Assembly (NCBI GenBank): GCA_941918925.1
Contig: OW799236.1
Location: 119,113,062-119,177,061 of the forward strand
Origin: Phyto melanocephala
Taxonomy: Eukaryota; Arthropoda; Insecta; Diptera; Rhinophoridae
Direction of reading: 5' to 3'
Length of the DNA: 64,000 nucleotides
The translations under genes were made by a program, and so were the position numbers. Shown piece by piece: positions 33,106 to 45,486 of the stretch. Position 1 is the stretch's first letter, and every line of letters begins with the position of its first letter. Below the pieces are notes generated by a model. The model saw only the letters and a list, made by a program, of their open reading frames with translations, was not told where the DNA came from and searched no databases.

Positions 33106-36100
33106 GGTTAGAGTCTAAATTTACTTTTAAGTATTAACATACATGAGTATATATGTATGTACATAAAAATATCCGTATATTCATGAGACTGATTTTGAAG
33201 CCCATGCTTGATAACGACGAAGATAGTGATAATGCTTGCAGATTCTAAAATTTATGTGATTAAAGAAGTGTTTGTCGACTTATGTTGGGGACACATTACA
33301 TTGCATATTACAATGGTATGGTTTATGAGGTGGATACTTTGGCACATATATAGTTACGTAAAATGTTAAGTTAACATTTGTCTTCTTCAGGTTTCAGTAT
33401 GGTCCACGAGGCGGGTGAAGAATAGTGTTGTTCACGGATGTATTGGAAATATTTGTGTGGGGTTAATTGAATTGCTTAATGGCTGGAAAAAAAGGCACAC
33501 ATTTTACGTAATTTGACATAGAAAAATTTATTAAATGATATAAGAATGTTTGTATAGAAAATACCAAGGCAAATTTATTCACCAGGTAGTCTTGATTCGT
33601 CAGTTGATAATTTTTTCTTCAATTAATTTAAAATTTAGCTGTCAGTGTCTATACATACAAAAAAAATTTTCTTTCTTCTCTAATTGATTTAAAATGTCAA
33701 ACAAATAATTCTCACCCAACTACTATTACGTGATAAATAAGTATGCATTGAGAGAATACCAAAGTATAATATAATATTTTTGTTTCTTAATTATGTGAGT
33801 AATTTTATATTGTTTGTCATAACTATTATGCCATAACTGTTGCTCCTTATAGACATATATTCAATCATATATAAACAAAACATTCTTCTTTTGATTAACG
33901 GTTTAATACATATTGGTATGTTTGTTAATATTATTAAGATCTATAATTTATATCATAAAAAATCAATAGATTAATCATTCTTCCTTTAGCAAGACTAATA
34001 GTAAACATTTGAGTAAACATACATTGCTATAAATAGGTAGTGTTTTCTTCATCAGGAGTATTTTTGTTATACACAGTTGTTTCTTTCTTTTTTTTTGTTT
34101 TGGTAAATATATAACCTGATAGCAGCAATATAGATTATCTTAAGTGATTTATGTTTAAGCATAAGACATCATATTCACAACATTCTAAAGATTTATATAC
34201 ATACATTTGTTTTTTTGATACGTATGCTAACTTTTCGTATGTATTTGTAGAAGTCGCTTTTGTCTAATAAACAATAACTTAATTTGCCACCGAATGTGGT
34301 GTCATGATGAACTCAACATTGAAGGCGCTGTGAAATTGGATGATAAAGTGAATTTCACACCAGCCAAATAATGTTCAATAGCAAAACTAAATAAAATAAA
34401 CAATCACAAACAAAAGAAAAAAATTATTTAATAAAAAATATATACATATATACATATGTATATACAATATATAAATTATTTTTTATGTGCGACTAAGTGC
34501 AGTTGAGCTGAGAAAAATAGTGACGACAAGCTAGTCAATGAAATGCTAACTTACAAAACCGGCTACTGCGAATAATGGAAGTTTTGCAAATAGAGCGCAC
34601 CCACGATAATATAAGCATCCTTAAATATGAACACTTTTTATCTTCCATTGACTACTTTAAAATATGACCACAGTGCAAAAGCTCTAAAATATAAACAGAT
34701 AAAATCTTAATTTTTCAAAGTATTCATTTATTATCTCAAAGTAAATTTAATTAATTAAAGTTAGCATTAGGATCTATTAAACATTGTATTGGCATTTAAT
34801 TTTTCTTTGTATAGATAAAATGAATATTCACGAAATTCTGAAGCACATATTTACTTATATCTAACGGTGCTTCGTTAACAGGTAATTGCTCGCAAAAAAA
34901 AATAAAAGAAAATTTCGTATTTATTTGAAACTAAAGTGCGACTGTAACAATTATTGATGATATGCTAAATCAAAACTTTCTAGATTTATATAGAAAAGTA
35001 GAAAAAAATCAAATTAAAATTAAAATTACATAACAGAAAAAAACAGGTTTTTTTTTATCTCACTCAACATGGTGCTCTTTATATGTGCCCCACTGTTTTC
35101 ACCATCTTGCACTAACAACATTTATTGAAAAAAAAATAAAAAAAAACAACAATGTAGCACAAAATAAACAATAAAATATGTTAAAACATTCATCAATATG
35201 TCAAATAATATAAAAAACTAAAGTAGGTACAAAAAAATACTTATTGAGATCTTGAAAAAATGGCAGCAGCAGCAGCAAAAATAAAAATACAAACACAAAT
35301 TTTAACATCTTCATTGTTGAACTAAAAATTAGAGGAAAAATTCTAACAATTTTAAAAATAATGTTCTTTTACTTTGTATTTTGATTTGCTCGCTGACACC
35401 TTTATTCTGAATGGGGATTTGTAGAACAAAAAAAAAAATTTAAGAAAAACAATTTGTCTTTAGAACACATTCACAGCTCCATCTTCGTTGACGGTGAGGT
35501 TTTCTTCCGAACATAAATGTTTTCTTTAGCTCTTTACCAAAATGTGAAAAAATGTTTTTATATTTTTTTCTAAAAGATTTGTTTTTTTTTTTTTGTGTTG
35601 TTGTGGTATGTAAATGTCATTTGTTTGTTTAAGTGTATGATTGTACTTACATTGATATACATACATATATACATATGTATGTATGTATTGTTGTATAATA
35701 TTTTTCTGTTTTTTTTTGTGTTTGTTTTTCCTTTTAAGTGTGTGAAAAGTGTGCCGCCCTTTCAATTTTAATTTTTTTTACAAAAATTTTAAAATGCATT
35801 TTCCCTAGTGGCTGCCGTCATTTTGGTTCTGTCATTGAAATATCCATATTGTCAGTTTGAATTTATTTTTAGCTTTATGATCTTTGAAGATTTTTCTTTA
35901 ATTGAAAATGTTGTCATTATTATTTTGGATTGTCTGTTGATAGTGATCTTGTGTGATTTTTATGGGAAAAGTAATTTGCTTAAGAATTTTTGTTTTATCA
36001 TTCTATGCTTTTAGGGAGAGAATAAGGAAAATTTTAATAAACAAATTTGTATAAAATATGTTCAGTATGATGTCGAGTGTGTTTTGTAAATATTGACAAA

Positions 36101-36684
36101 TTAATAGTGATCCAGTTGATGCACAAAGATAGAAAATAATGACTATAATTTATATCAAAGGCCAGATGGATTTGTATTTAAGAGAAATGTTCAACAAAAT
36201 TTGACTAATTAGAAGTGTTGACTAGTTGGGTGTTCAGAAAAAATAAATTAGAATTCTGTCCGGGAACTAAAGCGTTAATTTGTATGTTAAAATTTGTGGT
36301 TTGAAGTCAAAATGCAACCACTTTTCTTGTTTTAGTCTTAACCCCAAAGCGAAAAAATTTTTTCTTTCTCCAGATGAAATTTCCTGTAATTTGTTTAAAG
36401 TTGCTGAAATAAAAATATTAAAATAATAAAACAAAATTAATATTTTTTTCGGAACTTGATTGACATGGCCTTTTTTTAATTAACGAAGTAAGCCTATAAC
36501 ATATGAGTAGTAATATCTAAAATAATCTTAAATGCTGACATTTGATGATGGTATACTTAATTAAATTAATTTGAAAGATTCGAATTAATAAAGCTTTAGA
36601 TTATATTGTTAAGAAATGCATAATTAAAGACGTTTTCACACAAATTTATATACAAATTTTTTTTTTTATTTTAAATTTTTTTTT
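33106..36684. other. Long AT-rich non-coding stretch
   Basis: No supported gene, RNA gene or mobile element was recognised across about 3.6 kb. Poly(A)/(T) tracts, TACATA-type simple repeats near 34440-34470 and 35655-35690 and a CAG run (GCAGCAGCAGCAG near 35263) are present. This may be intronic sequence. Confidence 0.5.
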
Positions 36685-36744
36685 ATATGTTTAATAGTTT
36701 TTTAAGCTTAAGGTCCTTAAAGCTTAAAAAACTATTAAACATAT
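36685..36744. repeat. Near-perfect 60-bp palindrome
   Basis: ATATGTTTAATAG, TTTTTTAAGCTTAAGG, a single T, then the exact inverse apart from one bulged A. The 29-bp arms leave practically no loop, so it could extrude as a cruciform but is not microRNA-like. Confidence 0.85.
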
Positions 36745-37129
36745 ATTATTATAAAAGGTCAAAGAAAACAATAATTATTAAAATTTTTTTCATATACTTG
36801 AAAATAAAAATTACTTAATCAACAATGAACATGGTGGACTAAAACTCACTATGCGTTTTAAAACTTTAATATTTTTTTTTTGGTTTAGAGTTTGTTCTCA
36901 AATTATTTATAATCTGCCTTATTCAAAAAATATTTTAGGTTTATTGAAGGTTTATTAAAGAAATTTATGTAAAAAATCTCTCAGAAAAGCCTTTAAAAAA
37001 ACTTAAGTATTTTCTATGAATACGGCAGTGTGAATAAAACCTGTAAAATTAATAATTAAGAGATTCACAACTGAACAAAGATCCAGAATAATAGAAAAAC
37101 TTAGCAATCAACTATTTTAATATAAAGAG
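36745..37129. other. AT-rich non-coding stretch
   Basis: No gene is seen. It contains TGAATACGGCAGT near 37018, one of several dispersed copies of this word. Confidence 0.45.
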
Positions 37130-37189
37130 CATATCGTCGACATTTTAACGACACATTTGTCACCGTAAAACATAAATTTGCCATAGATC

Positions 37190-38100
37190 GATAGACCACG
37201 CTTTGGTCGCACGGCGGAAAATATTGAACGTTTGGACTAAAGTATTATCGAAACACCAGATACATCTATGGCGATCTGTTCAGCTAGGAATGGCCCGTAC
37301 GTCATACCAGCGTATTATAATAAAATATTTAATGGTATTCAAATTCAAGGAATGTGTAACGTCTAATTTTTCCAGCAGAATTTTAAAAAGTTGGCCACAA
37401 ATGAAATCAACTTTATTGTAAATCTGATTACGATTGATGAAAGTAATTTTCAATAAATTATAATACAATTGTACATTCTGGCGTTTGAAACACATCGAAA
37501 TATAAATTTTAGACCCCATAAAGCATATATTTTCTTAATTGGGGTTTTATTTCATAATGAACTAGCTATGTCCATCCGTCTGTCCGTCTGCAAAAAGTAC
37601 GATAGAGGTCGGACCGGAAAAGTTAGGGAGCTTAAATTTTGACAGAATATTTCTTATACACCCCATTAAGTGTGTAATATAGTGTGGCATTACATTCGAA
37701 AATAACATTGATAGTTCCCTCTTCGAAAATGAAGATGAAAGTGCTATTAGCGTAATTGTCGAGGGGTATTAAGTAGTTTATGATAGAACATTTATTATAT
37801 CATTGTTTTAAAAATGTACCAAAAGATGTTGTTTGAGTAGGATGGAGGTACTGCGAACACTGCCTAAGACACAATGACACTTGTAAGTCAAATTATTTCC
37901 AGAAATTTTCAGCAGGTATATGTAAGCAAGCCTTAGATAAACCCTAAACTTAAGGCTAACATTGTTGCAGAAATTCGAGCGATAAAGCCACAAGGTTTTA
38001 AAAAAGGTAATGAAAAATACTGTAATACTGCCCCATCATTAAGAAGCTGAAAACAGTGGCAATTTAAGTAACATTATTTTTCATACTTAGTGCAAAAAAT
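37190..38100 (+). pseudogene. Decayed ITm transposase interrupted by a Helentron fragment
   Basis: With several frame changes and stops the plus strand reads RPRFGRTAENIERL and SIIETPDTS, then WRSVQLGMARTSYQRIIIKY, ITIDESNF, HPIKCVIWCGITFENN, LFENEDESAISV, EQDGGTANTA-like (the first residue is a stop), ANIVAEIRAIKPQ, LKKVMKN and finally NIIFHT with a stop. These follow the ITm transposase order from the helix-turn-helix region to the C-terminus. The first catalytic position still reads D (IDESNF). About 25 residues at the NGYVNKQN region are replaced by a Helentron core fragment. A candidate right end is GGCATACCCTATA near 38170-38182; no left end was found. Confidence 0.7.
37464..37662 (+). 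mobile_element. Helentron-like core fragment
   Basis: AAACACATCGAAATATAAAT, GACCCCATAAAGCATATATT, a short GTCCGTCTGTCC block and ACGATAGAGGTCGGACCGG match the first 200 bases of copies A-D with many substitutions. Both termini are missing. It lies between two halves of an ITm transposase relic. Confidence 0.7.
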
Positions 38101-38180
38101 TTTATTTTATTTCATGACGAAATAAAAAACAAAAAATTTATTAAATTCTCAATTCCAATGGTGACTTTTGGCATACCCTA

Positions 38181-39124
38181 TACATACAAATGTCACTAAC
38201 GTTACTCCGCTAATAGTTCTTATACAATCAGGACCATCCTAATGTTTATAAGTGTGACATTAATGCCAGTTTTTATTTTTCTTTTAATTTGTTTTTGTTT
38301 TTTTTTTTAAATGAAAGCCTGCAGTCTTAAAGAACAATTGTAAGAAAAAAAACCTTTGCTACAGAGATGACGAAAATGTGACTCAGGGGGTTGTGTGCAC
38401 GCAAATCTATAACCTTTAAACTGTTAGTTGGAAAACAGGATGTTCTTATTATGGTTGCATACATGTTTTGTTAATATTTGGCAATATTTGGTCTATACAT
38501 ATATAAAAGGTGTTCCAATAAGGACGAGATTGATGTTATTTATTTATGGAATCGAAAAAACTATGCATGAGACTTTAACATTTTTTTTCTATTTAAGAAT
38601 TCAAGTAGGTGTGAGATAAGAATTTTAGTTGCCAATGATATTGGCATATATATCATAAGAAATTCTTGGGATGTTCTACTAGACCATATTGACTTTGAGA
38701 CCGTGAATTAAATGCTACTTTGATAAACCCTAAGTGACAATCTAAGCCGTTAAAATTCATCAGCTGTGGCATATTTCACATCTCTATTGAGGATTACAAA
38801 ACCGCCTATAATGTTGTGTATTGAGAATATTTATTGTAACGTTCTTTATGTGTTCATTATGTGTCTTTATGTCCTTCTCACGCTGCAATTAATTACAAAC
38901 GAAATTGTTTATAATTGTTCTGTTTTGCTCAGCGTGTTCAATAAAGATGTTTTTAAATATTTGTATTAAAAGAGGATTGTAACTTAACGAAAACCTCAAC
39001 TAATAAAAATCAGGAACTAAAGGTGATTTCACACGCTTTATTTTGTTCTGTTAACAAAGCTATTTTGCAAAAAATACCTCACACTACCATGAAAGATCTT
39101 CCGAACAAAATTAATATCCCTTTC
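38181..39124. other. AT-rich non-coding stretch
   Basis: No supported gene. AGGTGTTCCAATAAGG near 38508 resembles an ITm end, but no partner or transposase was found. Confidence 0.45.
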
Positions 39125-39137
39125 CATCCAATTAACA

Positions 39138-39236
39138 TCGGATTTAACCTTTTGCTACTCGGATCCGATTCAGGATTTTACCTCTTGCTACTGGGATCCG
39201 ATTCAATATTTTACCTTTTGCTAATGGGATCCGATT
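39138..39236 (+). repeat. 33-bp tandem repeat, three units
   Basis: Three units of about 33 bp of the form TTTTACCTCTTGCTACTGGG plus ATCCGATTCA. Each ends in GGATCCGATT. Because 33 is a multiple of three the array reads as an 11-residue repeat (YLLLLGSDSGF); there is no sign that it is translated. Confidence 0.85.
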
Positions 39237-39268
39237 AAAATTTCTCCAATTGTGCGAACGACAGTGGT

Positions 39269-39640
39269 CTAGTTAACATTTAAAACTCCCTTATCTGCGG
39301 TTCTCTTGGTTACTTTAAGAGGTATTGAAGGCGTTTTTGGGAAAACCTTTACAGATACAATTTTTCTACCAAAATTTGTAGAAAAGATTTTAATGGGCAA
39401 ATCGTTTGCACTTATGAACCTTTGGTGACTTAGCATAAGACTCTGACTAAACACCAAATTTGGATACGAAATGCCTATCTCTAGTAAAAAGCCTTTAATG
39501 GATATTTCTAATACACCGGCAATTGTGATGGATGCCAGATTATGGGCCTCTACTATAGCATTAAAGATAAAAAGGATTTGTCGGTGAAATCTTGAGCCAA
39601 ATAGATCTAAACTGTTCTTATCTATAATATAGTTTTATTA
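39269..39640 (-). other. Unassigned open stretch, possible exon or pseudogene
   Basis: About 120 codons stay open on the minus strand up to a TAG at 39269-39271. Segments include NAIVEAHNLASITIAGVLEI, LLEIGISYPNLVFSQ, ANDLPIKIFSTNFGRKIVSV and PKTPSIPLKVTKR. The composition looks more protein-like than the surroundings and a TTATAG or TTTAG acceptor-like site precedes it. The plus strand is partly open too, so the coding strand is not certain. I do not recognise the family. Confidence 0.25.
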
Positions 39641-42309
39641 TAGAAAATTTTTATATTGTTCTTTGGATTGTAATTAGCTCTATATTTTATTTTTACAATA
39701 TTCTTTTCATTTTATATACAATTTTATAAAAAAAAATTTTTCTACAGACATTTTTTTTATAACGATTAAAGAAAAATATATTATTTATTCTGAATATATT
39801 TGATAGGTATTAGTTTTATATATTTTTTAATAATTTTTTACAGTCCAACCGCCATAATTCGTTCCCGTTAAGTCAAAAGCTTCAACAATTCAAAATAAAC
39901 CGCTGGTCTTTTAAGAAAAACTTCTGAATTTGCAAAACCATATACATTTTGATTCCCTCCTTAATTTGTAAATTTTTTGTAAATCAAAGTCTAAGAAGGC
40001 CCCTCAAAATTATATTCGCTCGTAAACAATCTCTTATAATCCGTAATAAAAACTTATATGTTTTGACAATATACAAATTCATAGTTGTACCACACAAGTT
40101 TGTTTAATTTTTTTCTGAATTTTTTTGGGTTTCTTAAGACTGGCTTATATCTGAAGCGAAATTTGTAAAGATTGCGATGAGAACAAGTTAAAGAAAATCA
40201 CTCAAAGAACTTTATCCTTATAGGAAAAAATGACATGATTGTAGCCATATAAATTCAGCAAAAGAAACCAACGCTTTCATCAAGCTTTAGGAAAAGAAAA
40301 ATCACAGTGAAAGCTTCCCTTTAATTCGTTTTCTTTTTAATTCGTAAAAAGCAGTCAGTCGCTTCCATAACGAATCATTAGGATTCTACTGTATTTGACA
40401 TTCTACCTTATACATTAAGAATTTTAAAAACAATTTGAGAATCACAGCGTTACACAGCTCCTAAGACGTAGTTACTCATCCGTAAAATAGTTAAAATAAA
40501 CGAAATGAAGTGATTTTTAAGCCGATATAATAATTTTTCACACAATAAAAAAGTCTCACAACAAAAAGAACAAAGACTTAAATTAAAAAACAGGAAAAAA
40601 AATAATTTTCCAAAAAAATACAAGATTTTTACAATTGGCTGGTTTTTTACAAAAAAGCATTAGGCAAAAGGAAAAATTTAAGATTTTTTTTTTCTACAAA
40701 TTGAAATAACTTTTTGGTTTTGTTTGATGGTTATTTGTTTTTGTTGTTGTTTATATTTGTGTTGGTTTTTTTTTGTCTGCAGAACAAAATCTTAAGTTTC
40801 TTTTATACGTAAAGGAATCCGTTAAAGATTTAATTTTTATGGAGAAACAACAAAAAGGAAATAAACACAAAAATTGTGTGGAAATAACAGTGAGTAGTAA
40901 AGAAAAATAAAAGTTAAAAAAAAAAACAGAAACAGAAACAGAAAGAGCCCTCATCAATAAAATGTTCAAAATAGGCTGGACAAAGTTTCTAAGCACAAGA
41001 ACATAAACAACAACATTACTGAAATAAGAAATTTAAAAAAATTGTTCTCAAGTTGGAGGTTTCTTTAAATTTTGCCTCAATTTAAAGTTGTGCTTATTTA
41101 TGTTACGGTGCGTATGTGATGAGTTGTTGTTGAGTGGTGGGGTCATGTTTTCAGATACAGTCTTTAAAAGTGAAGTATTGGTTAAAGATTTCACAAAGAC
41201 AACAACAAAACGTTTAATTTTATTTTTCAAAAACAAACTTTTGATGACCCAGAATTGTAAATATAAATTGAAAGGAAGGAAGGAAATATAAGTGAAAACT
41301 TATAGATTTACAAAAAGAGAGTGTATGTATGTGTATATAAATCTTATTATCTGTGGAATTATTTCACAGTTAAATTCTTAAGAGCAAAATTTCTTCTATT
41401 TTTCTTCATAAACAAAAATGCTTTGATTATTTTTTTTTTTAATTATTGCCCTCCTTAAACCATGAATATGTATTATTTGGAGTAGAAAATAAATATCTCA
41501 CTATACTATTTCCATTTATGCTAAAGGTTTGTTTATTATTTTGCGGTATGTAACGGAATAAATAAAGAAAAATCAATAGAATTTTTTATATTGTCTTTTT
41601 TCAAGGATTCCCTTAAATAGTTCAGTGTTTGTGTTAGGATGAATCAATAATGGCGCCAAATATATTTTACGGGTGACTTGAATCATTAAAAAAAAAAATT
41701 ATTGTTTGTTGAGATCTTAAAGCAATTTAAGATGACTTAAAAAAAGCAAAACATTAAAGAGAATTTAACAAATAAAAACAAAAAAAGAAAATGTTGCAAT
41801 AAAAATGAAAAACTTTGTTTTCATGGTAAAGCTTTTCACAAAATACCACCCATTTGTTCGGAATGTGGAGAGGCATAATGATAGTTCTTTGTATTATATA
41901 AGGGAATCTACTGTTCAATAAACCACAAATGGATGAGCTGTTAAAGCAAAAATATTTTGAGCGTGTAAAATTTTGATTATCGTAAAGAAGTTTCTCGATT
42001 CCATTAGAGCATACTTCATTGTATGTGATACTTATAAAAAATAAAACTGCATTTGTACAATACTGCCACCTATTTCAGTTTTAATTTTCACTTGTAAACA
42101 GTAGAGTAGTTAAAAATGATTTTTGAAGCAAATTTCCATTTGCCGGAATAGCAAAATAAAAAAATATTCATTTAGCAACAATTTTTAGACTCAAAATATA
42201 ACAGAAGACTCGAGTTAAGCTGGGACTAGCTTCCATTTTGGAAGCGAAAAACAAATACTACTGAAATAAAATTAAATTACATTAAATCGTTGAAGTATTG
42301 TATTAAAAC
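39641..42309. other. Long AT-rich non-coding stretch
   Basis: No gene, RNA gene or repeat could be supported. Poly(A)/(T) tracts and an A-rich (ACAGAA)n run near 40926-40945 are present. Confidence 0.5.
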
Positions 42310-43080
42310 TGATCCCATCAGCACAGCGTTATTCTCAGATTGTTACACGATTCTGCTAAAGCAAGGTGGCATTAAGTAAATCGTTTACCAATAATTGCCA
42401 TTTTGAGTTTGCTTTAAAACTTGCAAGGGAAGCAGTTACCGATTCTTTGCCGACAAACTATGAAAACTACTCAAAAACACAGAATTATTTTTTGATAATT
42501 TGTCATGTGCAACGAGGCCCATTTTCATCTGAACTGCTGCGTAATTAAAGAAAACTTGCGCTTCTGGAACATTGAAAATATAATATATATGAAGAGCCAC
42601 TACATCCACTAAAATTCATTGCATTATGCGCATTTTACAATGGTCTTAATATCCGAAAATACGCTCAAAGTAAGACTGTTACTATTGAGCCACATAGAGT
42701 CAATAAGTGTTTTTGCCCTTAAATTTATTAATTGAGACTGAAGAGCATGTGGTTTTAAAAGGACGGATAAACATCTTACACAGCTAACACGATAATAAAT
42801 ATTTTGAAGGAATTTGTTTCCAGTTCGGTTTATTTTTAGTTAACTGAATGATTGCCTGATTTGATCTCTCATGTGTTTTCCTTTTTGGATTTTTTTTTCA
42901 ATCGCGAATTTATGGCAACAAGCTAAAATTTCTGGTAGGTCTTTAAGATAACATGGGACAAGAACTAATTTTCTGAAGTCTTTGCTGGACCGTCTAAAAA
43001 TGTTGCAATAAAATCTAGACTTGCCATAGACGATGACAAAGCCATCTTAAAACATATCATGTTCTAGGACTGAAGGAAAA
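42310..43080 (+). pseudogene. Decayed ITm transposase
   Basis: Across frames the plus strand reads SYRFFADKL, KLLKNTELFFDN, CNEAHFHLN, LRFWNIEN, YEEPLHPLKFIALCAFYNG, AQSKTVTIEPHR, LRLKSMWF followed by a KDG-like segment, and later WLPDLI. They correspond in order to the FSDEAHFHLNG, RFWN.ENP, PLHP.KV.VWCA, TVN..RY, MWFQQDGA and PPRSPDL motifs of insect ITm transposases. The first catalytic Asp is now Asn (CNEAHF), and stops and shifts occur throughout. Copy D of the Helentron begins only about 30 bases downstream. The TIRs were not found. Confidence 0.7.
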
Positions 43081-43107
43081 ACATTTTAAAGTTTATATAA
43101 ATATAAA

Positions 43108-45486
43108 CAAGTAAGAGCACTATATTCGGCTGTGCCGAATCTTTTATACCCACCACCAATTTTGTGTACATTTAAAGCACAATATTTATTATTTTGTTAA
43201 TCGCTATAGAATAATATCTTTATAATAAAATATGTATCACTTTCTTTGTAGAGGGTGGTTAAATTTTAAGGGCCCATGTTTAACCACATCAAAACTTCAA
43301 CTTTTTTCTTGTATTTCATTTGATATTTCTCAATCTCAGACTAACTCAATTTGAACCGTGGAAAGATACGCAATAGAGCAACGCTTTTAATTTTAAAGAT
43401 TTTTATAAAAATGGGCGTTCAAATCAAAATGCATTTTGTGCACTTCGTGATTCTTTTGGTCAACAAATTCGTTCGAATTCGTCCACAATCGTGAGAATTG
43501 TAAAAAATATTTAAATGTCTGCAAAGCAGGTCTGTATGAAATGTGAAAACATCTGTGAATGCCATCTTAGTTCGCTGAATGGGAAACATTGCTGTTTTTC
43601 ACGATAACGTGGCAAAAGAGCAGGCAACCTCGACTCATCATCGTGCCCAACAATCGAGCATCAACAGTGTCATTGAAAATTTGGACTATCGGATCGTGGT
43701 GTGCCGCATAGGTTGGGGGGCCATTTGGCCGATATTTTGTTCCATACATAATTGAAGCATACAAATATTATCATTATAAAAATAAATGATAATAATTTCA
43801 TAATAATTTTATTCAAAATCAACATAGTCCCTTAAAATTAAACCACCCATTATAACTTCGGTATGCTAGTAAAATGTTTTCGTAAATTTAGTCTTTCAAT
43901 GAAAGTGGCCGTTAAAATACGCGTGTCAATAAAGTTTCTGCTAATAAAGATAACTTAGATATTTCAATATAGTCCTTTAGTATTCCAAAATCTTTATTCA
44001 TAGAGAATTTACATGAATTTAAGAGGAAGAAAGTGAATTTAAGGTTAAATTTTAAGGGCCACAGGGTGATTTAAAATATACATTCTCTGCATTTTTCTAA
44101 AACGGGAAATTTATTAGTAAGATTTTGATTTTTAAACTTCTATAATATTTTGCTTTTAAAAGATTTTCAAACGAAATAAGTTTTGTATAATTTTAAAATT
44201 TGTTAGCCATTAGTACATGAAAATAAATTGTTTATAATGTTTAGAGATAATTTTTTTTTACTTAGGTCAAAATTTTCCTAAATTCCCATTTTTAATACAG
44301 CATAACTTCAGGAGAACATAAGCATAAGTTGTTAGCATGCCATCTAGTAGTTACTAGTAGAGTCATCTATCTTATCATCTTTATCTTATATTTATATTTT
44401 TATAAAAATTTAAGGAAAAAAGTGTGCGTCGCACATCTATTTTCCGTTATAACGAAGACTTTGACCAAAAAACCATGTTTGCAAAATTTCAGAATCGTAC
44501 ATATAGTTTTGTCAGTTTTATTACGTTTTAAATTTGAAATATACACTGTGCGGTATAAACTTTCGTACATTTTTATCTATAACTCTTTTCCTAATTCATA
44601 GATTTAAGCGATTTTCAGGGAAAAATATTCTTTTGACTCGATAAATATATATTCGAAGTTTCATGACTACGTTTATGCGTCTGGACACAATTCAAAAGTG
44701 AAAGTGGGCGTTACAGTAGGCGTGTCAAAGTTATTTTTACGAATGAGTACATTTTAGATGTTTCAATATAGTCCTTTATTATTCCAAAATCTTTATTAAT
44801 AGAGAAATTATATGAATTTTAGGTAAGACGTTATATGGGAGGTGGCCGTAAAAGTAGGCGTGGCACATCGATTTGCCGTTACAAGAAAGCGTGTCACCAA
44901 AAAGCAAAGTGTGCAAAATTTCAGAGTCGTACATCCAATTTTGTTGCTTTTATGACGTTTTTGTTTTTAAATATACCGAAAAATACACTGTGCGGTATAA
45001 ATTTTCGTACATTTTGATCCATACCTCCTCTCCTAATGCATAGATTTAAACAATTTTCAGGGAAAAATAATGTCTTTACTCAGGAAATATATATTCGAAG
45101 TTTCATGAGTCTACGTTAAGGCGTTTGGACACAATTCCATTTTATTCGATGTTCGAAGGACACGGTTTTTTCGACCTACTCTTGCTTTTCGAGCTATAAC
45201 TCTCTTCCTAATATTCCGATTTAGCCCATTTTCAATACCAAACAAACCTTGTCTATAAGAAAGATTCTGGCAAAATTTGAGCCCCCTACCTTTTTCGGTG
45301 CGACCTCTATCGTGCTTTCAACAGACGGACAGACGGACAGGCGGACGGACATAGCTAGATCGTCATAAAATCTAACCACGATTAAGAATATATATACTTT
45401 ATGGGGTCTAAAATGGATATTTCGTGTTGTGTTACAAACGGAATGACAAAATGAATATACCCTACCATTTTTTTGGTGGCGGGTAT
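43108..45486 (-). mobile_element. Helentron-related element, copy D
   Basis: Same orientation and subtype as copy C and almost the same sequence over 43108-44390. The plus strand opens CAAGTAAGAGCAC with hairpin ATTCGGC-TGT-GCCGAAT (43124-43140). The ITm insert is at 43251-43850 and only one 287-bp-type unit remains (around 44700). The GGACAGAC microsatellite is near 45324-45352 and the 5' near-palindrome closes at 45486. It lacks a roughly 60-bp piece that C has near 28777-28840. Confidence 0.8.
43358..43751 (+). pseudogene. ITm transposase relic inside copy D
   Basis: The same two pieces as in copy C: NGRSNQNAFCALRDSFGQ at the N-terminal side, and SINSVIENLDYRIVVCR plus GGHLADILFHT with TAA at 43749-43751. 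The insert ends are clear here: GAGGGTGGTTAAATTTTAAG after TA 43249-43250 and AAACCACCCAT before TA 43851-43852. Confidence 0.78.

Noticed and set aside
38508..38530. AGGTGTTCCAATAAGG as an ITm terminal repeat
   Set aside because: No inverted partner, no TA-flanked pair and no transposase motifs nearby.
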